DNA of 9,864 nt from Methanobacteriota archaeon (GCA_014240055.1 JAAZXP010000040.1:1-9864), one strand, 5' to 3'. Shown: positions 1 to 6,540, counted from the stretch's first letter. Made by a program: numbers and translations. The notes: generated by a model not told the origin, from the letters alone.

Positions 1-1920
1 ATGACTGCTGTTAAAGAAAAGATAATAGAATTTAATTCACAAGTTGAATGGGCTCCTGAATGGACTGGAACTGGTAGAGTTGGTGAATGGCTCAGAAATA
101 TCAAAGATTGGGCAATAAGTCGTGAACGTTACTGGGGAACTCCAATACCTGTTTGGATATGTGAAGATTGTGGACATGAGCACTGTATAGGTAGTATTGA
201 GGAAATGAATACATTAAAGACGGAAGAGTCTCCGACACCTAAAGAATTACACAGACCTTACGTAGATGATGTTAAGCTTCACTGTACAAAAAAAGAGTGT
301 AGCGGAGAAATGGTTCGAGAACCCTATGTAATGGATTGCTGGTTTGATTCAGGTTGTGCTTCTTTTGCACAATGGCATTATCCTTTTGAAAATGAAGACA
401 AATTCAAGGGTAGTTTTCCGGTAGATTATATTTGTGAAGCTGTTGATCAAACAAGAGGCTGGTTCTATTCACTTCTTGCAGTTTCTACAACTGTTTTTGA
501 TAGCATCTGTTACAATCGTTGTCTTTCATTAGGTCATATATTGGATAATGAAGGTAAGAAAATGAGCAAATCCAAGGGAAATGTAGTTAATCCGTGGGAT
601 CATTTCAACAAAGAAGGTACTGATGCCATACGTTGGTACATGACAACTCAGAGTGCCCCTTGGAATCCTATGAATTTTGATCCCAACGGTGTACGTGAAA
701 CTTATGCAAAAATGTTTCTTACATTATGGAATGTCCATCGTTTCCATGCAGATTACGCCTCACTTGATGGTTTCAATCCCTCAGATAAATCCAGTTTTAT
801 TCCAGTAGAACAACGTAGTCCTTTGGATCAATGGGTTCTTTCTAGAATTGCAACAGTCGCTCAAGATTATCATAACCAGTTTGTTTCTTGGGAATTTCAT
901 AAAGCCGGTAGAGATTTAGAAAATTTTGTAATTAATGACCTTTCAAATTGGTATGTACGTCGTTCAAGACGTAGACTGTGGGATGAAGCAGACAGCAATG
1001 ATAAGAGAGCTTGTCAGCATACTTTGCACGAAGTTTTGTGCGTTGTAAGTAAACTCATGGCTCCAGTGTCTCCTTTTATGTCTGATAGAATACATTATGA
1101 TCTTACAGGAATTTCAGTTCATATGACTGACTGGCCTTTAGGTTCAGATATAGTTGACAAAGATTTACCACCTCAAAATTTAGAATTAGAAAAACAAATG
1201 ATGATTGTTCGTAATTTAACTGAAACTGGACGCCGAATACGAGTGGATTCTAAACGTAGACAAAGGCTTCCCTGCCAGTCTGGTTGGATTGTTGGAGGTC
1301 CAGATCTATCAGCTTTCCATGCTATAATTGCTGAAGAATTAAATGTAGAAAATCTAAAAACTGAAGATGACTTGGATCGCTTTCAGCAAATTGAATTATC
1401 TCCTGAGCATAAAGTCCTCGGTAAGAAATATCGAGCTGAATTGCCTAAGGTTTTGGCTGAATTAAATAAAATCAGTTCAGACACCTTATTATCCCAAATT
1501 GAAACTGGAAATGCAAATTTAGGAGGTTACGAAATAACGATGGAAGACGTTTCTATTAGGCGTGTTGAGAAAGAAGGTTATGCAGCCTCAACATTCACAG
1601 TTGATGATGTAGGCGATATTTCTTTGGTTTTGGACATGAGTCTTAATGATTCCTTAATTTCTAAAGGCTTAGCAAGAGAGATAACTCGTAGAATCCAATC
1701 AAAGCGTAAAGATTTAGATCTAGAATTAGAAGCTACAATTTCATTGAATGTATGGCTATCCGAAGATTCACCTAAGTTAGCTTCTAAAGATTGGGAATAT
1801 GTTAAGTTTGAAACACGTGCTAGCAATGCGGAATTATTCTATTCAGAACAAAGTGATGCATCTGATACTTTTGAGGTAGAAGGAAAGAAAATATCTTTTA
1901 ACCTTAAATTAAATGATTAA
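1..1920 (+). CDS. ileS: Isoleucyl-tRNA synthetase, C-terminal part (5' end outside window)
   Basis: Class I aminoacyl-tRNA synthetase that charges tRNA-Ile with isoleucine in the cytoplasm. The visible 639 residues contain the WAISRERYWGTPIPVW block (about 37-52), a probable zinc-binding set (C54/C57 with C95/C100), the DCWFDSGCASFAQWHYPFE region (112-130), the GWFYSLL segment, and the ATP-binding KMSKS loop at residues 187-191. The anticodon-binding helical domain and a C-terminal domain of the archaeal type follow. The HIGH motif, the N-terminal half of the Rossmann fold and most of the CP1 editing domain are absent; the family is usually around 1,000 residues or more, so roughly 400 residues lie to the left. 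The ATG at base 1 is therefore taken as an internal methionine. The TAA stop overlaps, base for base in TTAA, the stop of the opposing gene. No frameshift is visible. Confidence 0.97.
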   Translation: MTAVKEKIIEFNSQVEWAPEWTGTGRVGEWLRNIKDWAISRERYWGTPIPVWICEDCGHEHCIGSIEEMNTLKTEESPTPKELHRPYVDDVKLHCTKKECSGEMVREPYVMDCWFDSGCASFAQWHYPFENEDKFKGSFPVDYICEAVDQTRGWFYSLLAVSTTVFDSICYNRCLSLGHILDNEGKKMSKSKGNVVNPWDHFNKEGTDAIRWYMTTQSAPWNPMNFDPNGVRETYAKMFLTLWNVHRFHADYASLDGFNPSDKSSFIPVEQRSPLDQWVLSRIATVAQDYHNQFVSWEFHKAGRDLENFVINDLSNWYVRRSRRRLWDEADSNDKRACQHTLHEVLCVVSKLMAPVSPFMSDRIHYDLTGISVHMTDWPLGSDIVDKDLPPQNLELEKQMMIVRNLTETGRRIRVDSKRRQRLPCQSGWIVGGPDLSAFHAIIAEELNVENLKTEDDLDRFQQIELSPEHKVLGKKYRAELPKVLAELNKISSDTLLSQIETGNANLGGYEITMEDVSIRRVEKEGYAASTFTVDDVGDISLVLDMSLNDSLISKGLAREITRRIQSKRKDLDLELEATISLNVWLSEDSPKLASKDWEYVKFETRASNAELFYSEQSDASDTFEVEGKKISFNLKLND

Positions 1921-3464
1921 TCTTTAGCAACTTTAAACTTTGGTTTCTTATTACTAACTGCAGTAAATTTAGGAGGTTTATCCTTGACTGGAGTAAACTG
2001 TGGAGGTTTTTTTTCTTCTTTAAAAGAAGGTACATCTTTAGAAAGTTCAAATGTTGGGGCACTACCACTAATTCCAGTACTTTGCCCTCCCATAACTTTG
2101 ACACCACCAGATCCACTGCCTAAGGCCATAGATCCAATACTTGAAGAAGTGCCTAACATACTATCCGTATCTAGTTCGGTCAGCTCCATGGAGCTGGTAT
2201 TCTTACTCATTTTAGATTGAGATTGTTGTGGTTCTTGAGCCGTTTTTTCAACACCGGCCTCAGTCATTTCTTTTATTGCTTCTGCAGCAGCGTCACGTAC
2301 GACTTTTGAACCATCTCCAGTCATGATAAGTGCTCGATCCATTACATCAGGCGGCATTTCCCAGGAAACGCCTTTTGAAATGGAAGCTAAAGCAGTTATT
2401 GCAGTTGCTCTTATTCTAGAGTCACCGGAGATAATTTCCTTAAGGATACTTTCAATGAGTTTAGTGAATTCCTCATATTTCAGTTGGTTGACTTTATTCC
2501 AGAATTTTTTAACTGCAAAAATATCTCCTTTCTTAATTGGCGTAATAAATTGATTTAGATCAGTTCCTTTACTCACTGGCTTAAATTTCTTGATACCTTT
2601 AACACTTTTCTTTACAATTCTTTTTCTAGGCGTGGTATTTTTGCGAATAGATGCCTTTTTACCTGATAATTCTCTAACTTTAAAAATTCTGCTATTTGGC
2701 TTTCCTGCGTTTTTAGGAGCCACTTTTCTACCTTTTCTCTTAGCTAAAAGGTCACTTCCACTTTGAACTTCTAATCCAACGGGAGGTGAAAATAAATCGT
2801 CATTTTTTTCTTCAATTACGGGTTGTACTTTAGGCGTTTCAATAACCATATCATCTAAATTCACAACATTACTAAATATGTCTTCTAGGAAATCCTCTTT
2901 AGACATTGTTGAATTAGTGCCACTAAGTTCATTTTCAAGTAAATCTTCTCCAGCTGAAACAACGAATACAAATTTACTAATATTCAAATAATCAGATATG
3001 AATTCAGAAATAGACATAAATGAACCAACTGGGGCTCTTTCGAGACCCTGGACAATAACAACCAACGGTTTCTTTTGAAGTGTTATTGCAGCTAATTGTT
3101 TTAGAGCAGAATCGAATTGGTGTATTAGCTCAATTCTATTTTCACTAGTTAAATGCGTACTGTTTAAGGCAGGTGCACTTTCATTTATTCTATTAACTAA
3201 ATCAGAGCTCGCTCCACTAGTGTCAGATTGAGATTTTAATTCAGTAATTATTTGTTGTATTAATGGTTGTAATAAGTCATTTTCAGAAAGATACCTTCTT
3301 GCATTAAAATCTATAATATTTAAACCGGCACCAAAGAGGTCATTTGCCAGATCAGACATTGCGGTTTTTCTTTCACCTAACGAACCTCCGAATAATGCAA
3401 CCAATGATGGTGGATTTGTGCTCCCAATCATCTTTATTATTTTTGAAGTAGCTGCAGTGCTCAT
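1917..3464 (-). CDS. Degenerate KAP-type P-loop NTPase-like protein with basic linker and HEAT-like segment
   Basis: A 515-residue, probably cytoplasmic protein without signal peptide or membrane span. Residues 21-60 have the layout of KAP-family NTPases: a hydrophobic strand, a glycine-rich loop ending in Lys-Thr (GGSLGERKTA, 26-35), then IIDFNARRYLSENDLL, which resembles the family's 'FNPWRY...DLL' segment. Residues 133-143 (KPLVVIVQGLER) fit the Walker B strand, where the usual 'DDLDR' acidic pair reads QGLER. The loop also departs from GxxxxGK[ST]. I infer a KAP fold with weakened or lost ATPase activity. Residues 242-298 are strongly Lys/Arg-rich, which is compatible with nucleic acid binding. 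Residues 312-403 form paired helices resembling HEAT repeats. A Ser/Gly-rich tail ends in about three copies of a KPPxFTxV-like unit (486-513). The ATG at 3464 is chosen over an in-frame GTG at 3476 because GGTG (3475-3478) sits nine bases upstream as a Shine-Dalgarno site. The domain call is from pattern recognition only. Confidence 0.72.
   Translation of the reverse strand: MSTAATSKIIKMIGSTNPPSLVALFGGSLGERKTAMSDLANDLFGAGLNIIDFNARRYLSENDLLQPLIQQIITELKSQSDTSGASSDLVNRINESAPALNSTHLTSENRIELIHQFDSALKQLAAITLQKKPLVVIVQGLERAPVGSFMSISEFISDYLNISKFVFVVSAGEDLLENELSGTNSTMSKEDFLEDIFSNVVNLDDMVIETPKVQPVIEEKNDDLFSPPVGLEVQSGSDLLAKRKGRKVAPKNAGKPNSRIFKVRELSGKKASIRKNTTPRKRIVKKSVKGIKKFKPVSKGTDLNQFITPIKKGDIFAVKKFWNKVNQLKYEEFTKLIESILKEIISGDSRIRATAITALASISKGVSWEMPPDVMDRALIMTGDGSKVVRDAAAEAIKEMTEAGVEKTAQEPQQSQSKMSKNTSSMELTELDTDSMLGTSSSIGSMALGSGSGGVKVMGGQSTGISGSAPTFELSKDVPSFKEEKKPPQFTPVKDKPPKFTAVSNKKPKFKVAKD
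2007..2021 (+). terminator. Oligo-T tract, possible ileS terminator
   Basis: Eight T residues followed by CTTCTTT lie about 90 bases past the ileS stop on the plus strand. Oligo-T tracts are the usual archaeal termination signal. This one lies inside the C-terminal coding part of the opposing gene, so ileS transcripts would end antisense to it. It could also simply be the complement of Lys/Glu codons. Confidence 0.3.
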
Positions 3465-3510
3465 AATTAATTTCACCTTCAGGTTCTATTTTTTTCATGA
3501 TGAAGCTCTC

Positions 3511-3516
3511 TTTAAA
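3511..3516. promoter_or_regulatory. Palindromic TATA-like box TTTAAA between divergent genes
   Basis: TTTAAA is centred about 26.5 bases before the first base of tRNA-Leu, the classical archaeal TATA distance, so transcription could start at or very near the mature tRNA 5' end. Because the box is its own reverse complement it also fits the minus-strand KAP-like gene: a start near 3487 would leave a leader of about 23 bases that includes the GGTG ribosome binding site. No other convincing box is seen in this 75-base gap. Confidence 0.5.
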
Positions 3517-3539
3517 GGTTGTCTACATGGAGAAAAAGC

Positions 3540-3626
3540 GCGGGGGTCGCATAGCCTGGCCAATTGCGCCGGACTTAAGATCCGGTCCTTAGTGGTACGA
3601 GGGTTCGAATCCCTCCCCCCGCACCA
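3540..3626 (+). tRNA. tRNA-Leu (anticodon UAA)
   Basis: The cloverleaf was folded by hand. Acceptor GCGGGGG (3540-3546) pairs with CCCCCGC (3616-3622), followed by A73 and an encoded CCA (3624-3626). The D-arm holds AGCCTGGCCAA. The anticodon stem CCGGA/TCCGG (3569-3573/3581-3585) closes the loop CTTAAGA, giving anticodon TAA at 3576-3578, which reads UUA. A 13-base variable region (3586-3598) and T-arm GAGGG-TTCGAAT-CCCTC complete a class II tRNA, as expected for leucine. No intron is seen. The CCA directly abuts the TAA stop of the convergent membrane-protein gene. Confidence 0.96.
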
Positions 3627-4883
3627 TTAAAGGTTAGTCATTAGAACGTTTAATCTCCATAGAAAGAAGATTACAAAAATTATTGCAAATACTTGCCAAT
3701 TATCTGAGGCAACTTGTTTCCAACTAACTTTCTTATATTCAATTAATGGACTAATGCTAGTGAATAATCCAACAAATAAAATAGAAATACTAATTAAAAT
3801 AATGAAAAAAGCAAAACTTGGAGTGTATTTAATTTCAGTTTCAGTAATATAATTTCCATTTGCATCTAAAGATATACATTCACTCTCTCCCCAAATAATA
3901 GGTTCACTCATCCAACAACCTGCAGCTTCATTTTGATTATCATCTAATAAATGTTCATCAGCTATCAAGGCATTATCAATTAACGTTGTAAAAATTAACA
4001 AGCTTGCCATTGTGGTTACCAAGCAAAGTGTGAATGCAATTGCAACAGGTACTCTATATTTTTCAGATCTAAAGTTTAATAGTAAAAGAACAAAACAAAA
4101 CAGAGCAGACAAGGAAAGAAGAGTTTCTAAAGTTCCGAATAGAGTACTTCGATAGTCACAATTATAGTATTTATCAATTTCACTTGTACAACTTGAACTA
4201 TCATAATTAGCAGTAATTTCGGTATTTCCGTTGTATTCTAGAAAATTAGAGTAATGCTCTACGGTAAATGCTTCTTCTTCATTATTTTCCGAATAAGTTT
4301 TTATTCCTTCTACTTGAAACCAAGCTTGGTTTGGAGCTACTAAAAAACAGAGTAAGCATATCACAGCCATAACTTGAATTCCTCTATCAGCTTCAGCATT
4401 GAGTTCACTTAAGGAAAAACTGAATCTATCAAAAAATGAGGTATTAGAATCGGTATATTCTTTATCTTTTCCTAAATCTGCATAATCAGGGTTATCAGTT
4501 TCTTTATCATTATCTGATTTATTGAAATTTTTTAGGAAATCATCCTCATCACTTATTATACTTTTTATTTTTGCTCTTTCCCAGTAAATGGCAGTTCCTA
4601 ATAATGATACAATAGCAAAAAGTAAATATTGCCCTAAATTCATTTTTGCGATTCTACCTATATAATCAATTTCTCCCTTCGTTATCTCAGTATCAGTACA
4701 TCCATCTTCGTTAATATCATAGTCTTTGGCATTATCCTCTGGACATTTGTCTTTATCATTAGGCACTCCATCTCCGTCATCATCTGCAAGGATAAAGATT
4801 GGAGTATCATCTGCACTATAATGAGGATATATTGCAATAAGAAAGAACGCAAATATTACTGCTAAGATTGGTCCATATTTCAT
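3627..4883 (-). CDS. Polytopic membrane protein with thrombospondin type 3-like Ca2+-binding repeats
   Basis: A 418-residue integral membrane protein of unknown function. An N-terminal hydrophobic segment (about 4-20) is a signal peptide or first helix. Residues 34-65 carry an aspartate-rich DDDGDGVPNDKDKCP...DINEDGC pattern, the thrombospondin type 3 calcium-binding repeat. Further hydrophobic spans lie near 83-100, 168-187, 247-271, 278-302, 356-380 and 396-415. Residues 111-165 form an acidic loop predicted to be cytoplasmic. Positive charges (RSEKYR, EYKK..WK) fall on the predicted inner side. Each of three predicted external loops contains exactly two cysteines (47/62, 232/242, 323/336), suggesting one disulfide per loop. 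It is the last gene of a three-gene operon, and its ATG overlaps the preceding stop by one base (TAATG), implying translational coupling. I do not recognise the family beyond the TSP3 segment. Confidence 0.85.
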   Translation of the reverse strand: MKYGPILAVIFAFFLIAIYPHYSADDTPIFILADDDGDGVPNDKDKCPEDNAKDYDINEDGCTDTEITKGEIDYIGRIAKMNLGQYLLFAIVSLLGTAIYWERAKIKSIISDEDDFLKNFNKSDNDKETDNPDYADLGKDKEYTDSNTSFFDRFSFSLSELNAEADRGIQVMAVICLLCFLVAPNQAWFQVEGIKTYSENNEEEAFTVEHYSNFLEYNGNTEITANYDSSSCTSEIDKYYNCDYRSTLFGTLETLLSLSALFCFVLLLLNFRSEKYRVPVAIAFTLCLVTTMASLLIFTTLIDNALIADEHLLDDNQNEAAGCWMSEPIIWGESECISLDANGNYITETEIKYTPSFAFFIILISISILFVGLFTSISPLIEYKKVSWKQVASDNWQVFAIIFVIFFLWRLNVLMTNL

Positions 4884-5233
4884 TAGATTTCACACGTCCC
4901 GTGGCAATGCCACGTGTCTGCTATTAATTTATAGATATAATCCAGAATATTCAAAGTTAATGGCAGATGTGAGAGTGCCCAAAGAGGCTTTGCCCACCAA
5001 ATTTTTTTAGATAAGTAAACAATGGCTCTAGCCCCACCGTACAATTTCCGATCATCTCCAATAACTTTCATTTCCGGGAAGTCATCATTATCAACATTTA
5101 ATATTTTTAATATGTGTTTATTCTGTAATGGTTGAACTTTACAATTATATTTATCTAAACTGGATTTGAATATATTAATCCCTGAAATACAAAAAGGACA
5201 TGTTGCATCATATAGAACCCATGTGTATTTCAT
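4883..5233 (-). CDS. DUF393 / DCC-family thiol-disulfide oxidoreductase-like protein
   Basis: A 116-residue protein matching the DUF393 (DCC) pattern: an N-terminal strand followed by LYDATCPFC (residues 7-15), with C12 and C15 forming the CxxC pair, then a hydrophilic middle part and a G-G-A-R-A segment (66-70). A C-terminal hydrophobic region includes WWAKPLWALSHLPLTLNILD. This family is annotated as thioredoxin-like thiol-disulfide oxidoreductases, mostly without biochemical proof. It has no signal peptide, so it is cytoplasmic or at the inner membrane face. Two more cysteines sit at the extreme C-terminus (C110, C114, in WHCHGTCEI), possibly a second redox or metal site. It is the middle gene of the operon: its ATG overlaps the upstream protease stop (ATGA), and its TAA overlaps the next ATG. 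The family call is fairly secure; the substrate is unknown. Confidence 0.85.
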   Translation of the reverse strand: MKYTWVLYDATCPFCISGINIFKSSLDKYNCKVQPLQNKHILKILNVDNDDFPEMKVIGDDRKLYGGARAIVYLSKKIWWAKPLWALSHLPLTLNILDYIYKLIADTWHCHGTCEI

Positions 5234-5955
5234 GATATCAAAGGTACATTCCAGTATGCCATTGCGAGAGCAAATATAGCAATTAATATTCCAACGTAGG
5301 CTGGTTTACTCCAAACAATAACTTTTGATCCATCTAAAGGCTGTACTGGTATCATATTGAATCCTCCCAGAATCAGATTGATCACAACAATAAATCTAGC
5401 TAATTCACCAATTAATGCAATCGGTTGTTCTAATCCTGCAGTTAGTAGGTAAATTGGAAAAGCTACTAAAGCTATAATTATATTTGTAATAGGTCCAACA
5501 GCAGCTATAATTCCATTTTGTCTCTCTGTTATTCTCCCAGAAACCATTACAGCCCCTGGTGCTGCGAGTAAGAAACCAAAACTAGACATTAATAATGCAA
5601 AATACAATCCATTACGGTTTCCCCTATATTCAGCCCAACATCCATATTGCTGAGCCATCCATTTGTGGGCTAATTCATGAAGTAAAAATCCAGTCATCAC
5701 TGCTCCAAAAGCTAAAGGAAGAGTTCGAATTAGAATATTAGGCTCATTCATTACTGCAGATAATCCATCACTTAGTGCAAGAGTAAATGCAATCGTTAAT
5801 ATTCCGATAGATTCTCTAAGTTGTTCTTTTTCATATTTTGAAAAAGACATTTTTGTATCCGGTCTTCGATTAATCTGAACTGGTTCGCCCCATCCTTGGG
5901 AGCTTCCGTGACTGACTCGGAAAACTTGATTTTTATCCGTTGAACCTTTCCACAT
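5230..5955 (-). CDS. Site-2-protease-like intramembrane metalloprotease (M50 family)
   Basis: A 241-residue membrane zinc metalloprotease, likely cleaving transmembrane substrates within the bilayer. The zinc motif HELAH is at residues 93-97 (HExxH). The third-ligand motif appears as NMIPVQPLDG (200-209), with D208 as the likely ligand. Hydrophobic spans lie around 51-66, 78-100, 118-138, 148-173, 180-205 and 220-236, fitting the S2P core. No PDZ or CBS domain is present, so it is a minimal form. It heads the minus operon and overlaps the DCC-like gene by four bases. The start is uncertain: ATG at 5955 adds a 35-residue soluble N-terminus without a clear ribosome binding site, while ATG at 5850 would start directly at MSFSKYEKE. 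I kept the longer form because the extra segment is open and reads like normal protein. Substrate and regulator are unknown. Confidence 0.9.
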   Translation of the reverse strand: MWKGSTDKNQVFRVSHGSSQGWGEPVQINRRPDTKMSFSKYEKEQLRESIGILTIAFTLALSDGLSAVMNEPNILIRTLPLAFGAVMTGFLLHELAHKWMAQQYGCWAEYRGNRNGLYFALLMSSFGFLLAAPGAVMVSGRITERQNGIIAAVGPITNIIIALVAFPIYLLTAGLEQPIALIGELARFIVVINLILGGFNMIPVQPLDGSKVIVWSKPAYVGILIAIFALAMAYWNVPLIS

Positions 5956-6002
5956 TATTTGATTCTATACCGGGTGAGTTAAGATAGTTTTGTGGCTAAT
6001 AG

Positions 6003-6008
6003 TTTAAA
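6003..6008 (+). promoter_or_regulatory. TATA-like box TTTAAA for the coiled-coil gene
   Basis: TTTAAA is centred about 26.5 bases before the ATG at 6032. That spacing fits a leaderless transcript starting at the initiation codon. GAGGT at 6011-6015 is too far from the ATG to act as a normal Shine-Dalgarno site. Confidence 0.5.
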
Positions 6009-6031
6009 GAGAGGTACAGATTCATAAATTA

Positions 6032-6256
6032 ATGGATGATGTAGGTACTCTTAAGAAAAAAATTGATGAGTTAGAATCTCAAATAATTAAAGAAAGAGAA
6101 GATTCTGAGTTAAAGCTGAATAGGATGAAGACTGAGAACTACCAAGCTTTAGAAGCTTCTCAAACTAGATATCAAGGTGAATTAGATATTCAACGCCGTA
6201 ATTTCCAGAGGCAAGTGGAAAAATTAAGAGCTAAATTAGAATCTTTTGAAGTTTAA
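6032..6256 (+). CDS. Small coiled-coil protein, function unknown
   Basis: A 74-residue, highly charged protein predicted to be almost entirely helical. From about residue 5 to 72 it shows heptad-like spacing of Leu/Ile/Met with Lys, Glu and Arg, for example LKKKIDELESQI near the start and VEKLRAKLESF near the end, so a dimeric or higher coiled coil is likely. It has no signal peptide, membrane span or cysteine. The start is supported by the TATA-like box at the leaderless distance, and the stop is followed at once by nine T residues. It stands alone between the divergent M50 operon and tRNA-Glu. Similar N-terminal coiled coils occur in proteasomal AAA ATPases and in prefoldin-type proteins, but nothing here assigns it to either. 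Confidence 0.75.
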   Translation: MDDVGTLKKKIDELESQIIKEREDSELKLNRMKTENYQALEASQTRYQGELDIQRRNFQRQVEKLRAKLESFEV

Positions 6257-6265
6257 TTTTTTTTT
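6257..6265 (+). terminator. Oligo-T terminator after the coiled-coil gene
   Basis: Nine consecutive T residues directly follow the TAA stop of the coiled-coil gene, a typical archaeal intrinsic termination tract. It would insulate the downstream tRNA-Glu gene from read-through. Confidence 0.6.
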
Positions 6266-6270
6266 GCAAT

Positions 6271-6280
6271 AATATTAAAT
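6271..6280 (+). promoter_or_regulatory. TATA-like box AATATTAAAT for tRNA-Glu
   Basis: An A/T-only decamer is centred about 31 bases before the mature 5' end of tRNA-Glu. Standard spacing would place transcription start near 6301-6302 and leave a leader of about five bases. Confidence 0.45.
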
Positions 6281-6306
6281 CCTAGCCCTTTAAGCTGGAT
6301 ACTAGA

Positions 6307-6384
6307 GCTCCCGTGGTGTAGTCCGGCCCATCATCTCGGCCTTTCGAGCCGAATACCCGGGTTCAAATCCCGGCGGGAGCACCA
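6307..6384 (+). tRNA. tRNA-Glu (anticodon UUC)
   Basis: The cloverleaf was folded by hand. Acceptor GCTCCCG (6307-6313) pairs with CGGGAGC (6374-6380), followed by A73 and encoded CCA (6382-6384). The anticodon stem TCGGC/GCCGA (6336-6340/6348-6352) closes the loop CTTTCGA, with anticodon TTC at 6343-6345, which reads GAA and GAG. The T-arm CCGGG-TTCAAAT-CCCGG spans 6357-6373. The variable loop is short (class I) and no intron is present. The final seven bases are repeated 145 bp downstream. Confidence 0.96.
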
Positions 6385-6395
6385 AAGTTTTATCA
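6378..6395 (+). repeat. Direct repeat copy 1: tRNA-Glu 3' end plus flank
   Basis: AGCACCAAAGTTTTATCA comprises the last seven bases of tRNA-Glu and 11 bases downstream. It matches the copy at 6523-6540 at 17 of 18 positions. The TTTTAT inside it (6388-6393) is also a possible TATA box about 28 bases before the small ORF at 6419. Confidence 0.65.
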
Positions 6396-6418
6396 TATGA
6401 GATACCTAATTTCAGGTA

Positions 6419-6532
6419 ATGCTTGAAGACTTACTAAAAGAAGAGACACGTCCAATTTTTTTTTCTTGGGTATTAAAAATTCTAATTGTGATTACTTTGA
6501 CAATCGGTTATATTTTACTAAAAGCACCATAG
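6419..6532 (+). CDS. Putative 37-residue single-span membrane protein
   Basis: An unannotated short ORF, ATG to TAG, in the gap between tRNA-Glu and the EamA gene. The first residues are acidic and basic (MLEDLLKEETRP). Then comes one hydrophobic segment interrupted only by a single lysine (residues 13-34, from IFFSWVLK to GYILL), ending KAP. This is a typical layout for a small single-pass membrane protein. The start is the first ATG after an in-frame stop at 6407-6409, and a TTTTAT element lies about 28 bases upstream, fitting leaderless expression. The last three codons and the stop lie within the second copy of the tRNA-end repeat. At this length the ORF could be chance; no homologue is recognised. 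Confidence 0.42.
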   Translation: MLEDLLKEETRPIFFSWVLKILIVITLTIGYILLKAP

Positions 6533-6540
6533 TTTTATCA
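6523..6540 (+). repeat. Direct repeat copy 2 of the tRNA-Glu 3' end
   Basis: AGCACCATAGTTTTATCA differs from the copy at 6378-6395 by one base. It overlaps the stop codon of the 37-codon ORF and supplies a TTTTAT element (6533-6538) about 31 bases before the ATG of the EamA gene, so it may act as that gene's promoter. Confidence 0.65.

Noticed and set aside
1..3. ATG at base 1 as the true ileS start
   Set aside because: The following residues are mid-protein IleRS sequence; the HIGH motif and editing domain are missing, so the gene extends upstream.
1578..1826. 82-residue minus-strand ORF within ileS
   Set aside because: It lies wholly inside conserved synthetase coding sequence and has no features of its own.
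1904..2553. Small ORFs in other frames at 1904-2116, 1984-2220 and 2323-2553
   Set aside because: All are shadows of the KAP-like gene, whose long frame has domain-like content.
3462..3476. GTG start at 3476 for the KAP-like protein
   Set aside because: This GTG overlaps the GGTG ribosome binding site that is well placed for the ATG at 3464.
3418..3630. 70-residue plus-strand ORF across the divergent region and tRNA-Leu
   Set aside because: It runs through the tRNA gene and antisense to the start of the KAP-like gene; it is a chance frame.
6032..6256. Coiled-coil protein as a fragment of a proteasomal AAA ATPase
   Set aside because: There is no adjacent AAA domain in any frame, and the gene has its own promoter-like box, start, stop and T-tract.
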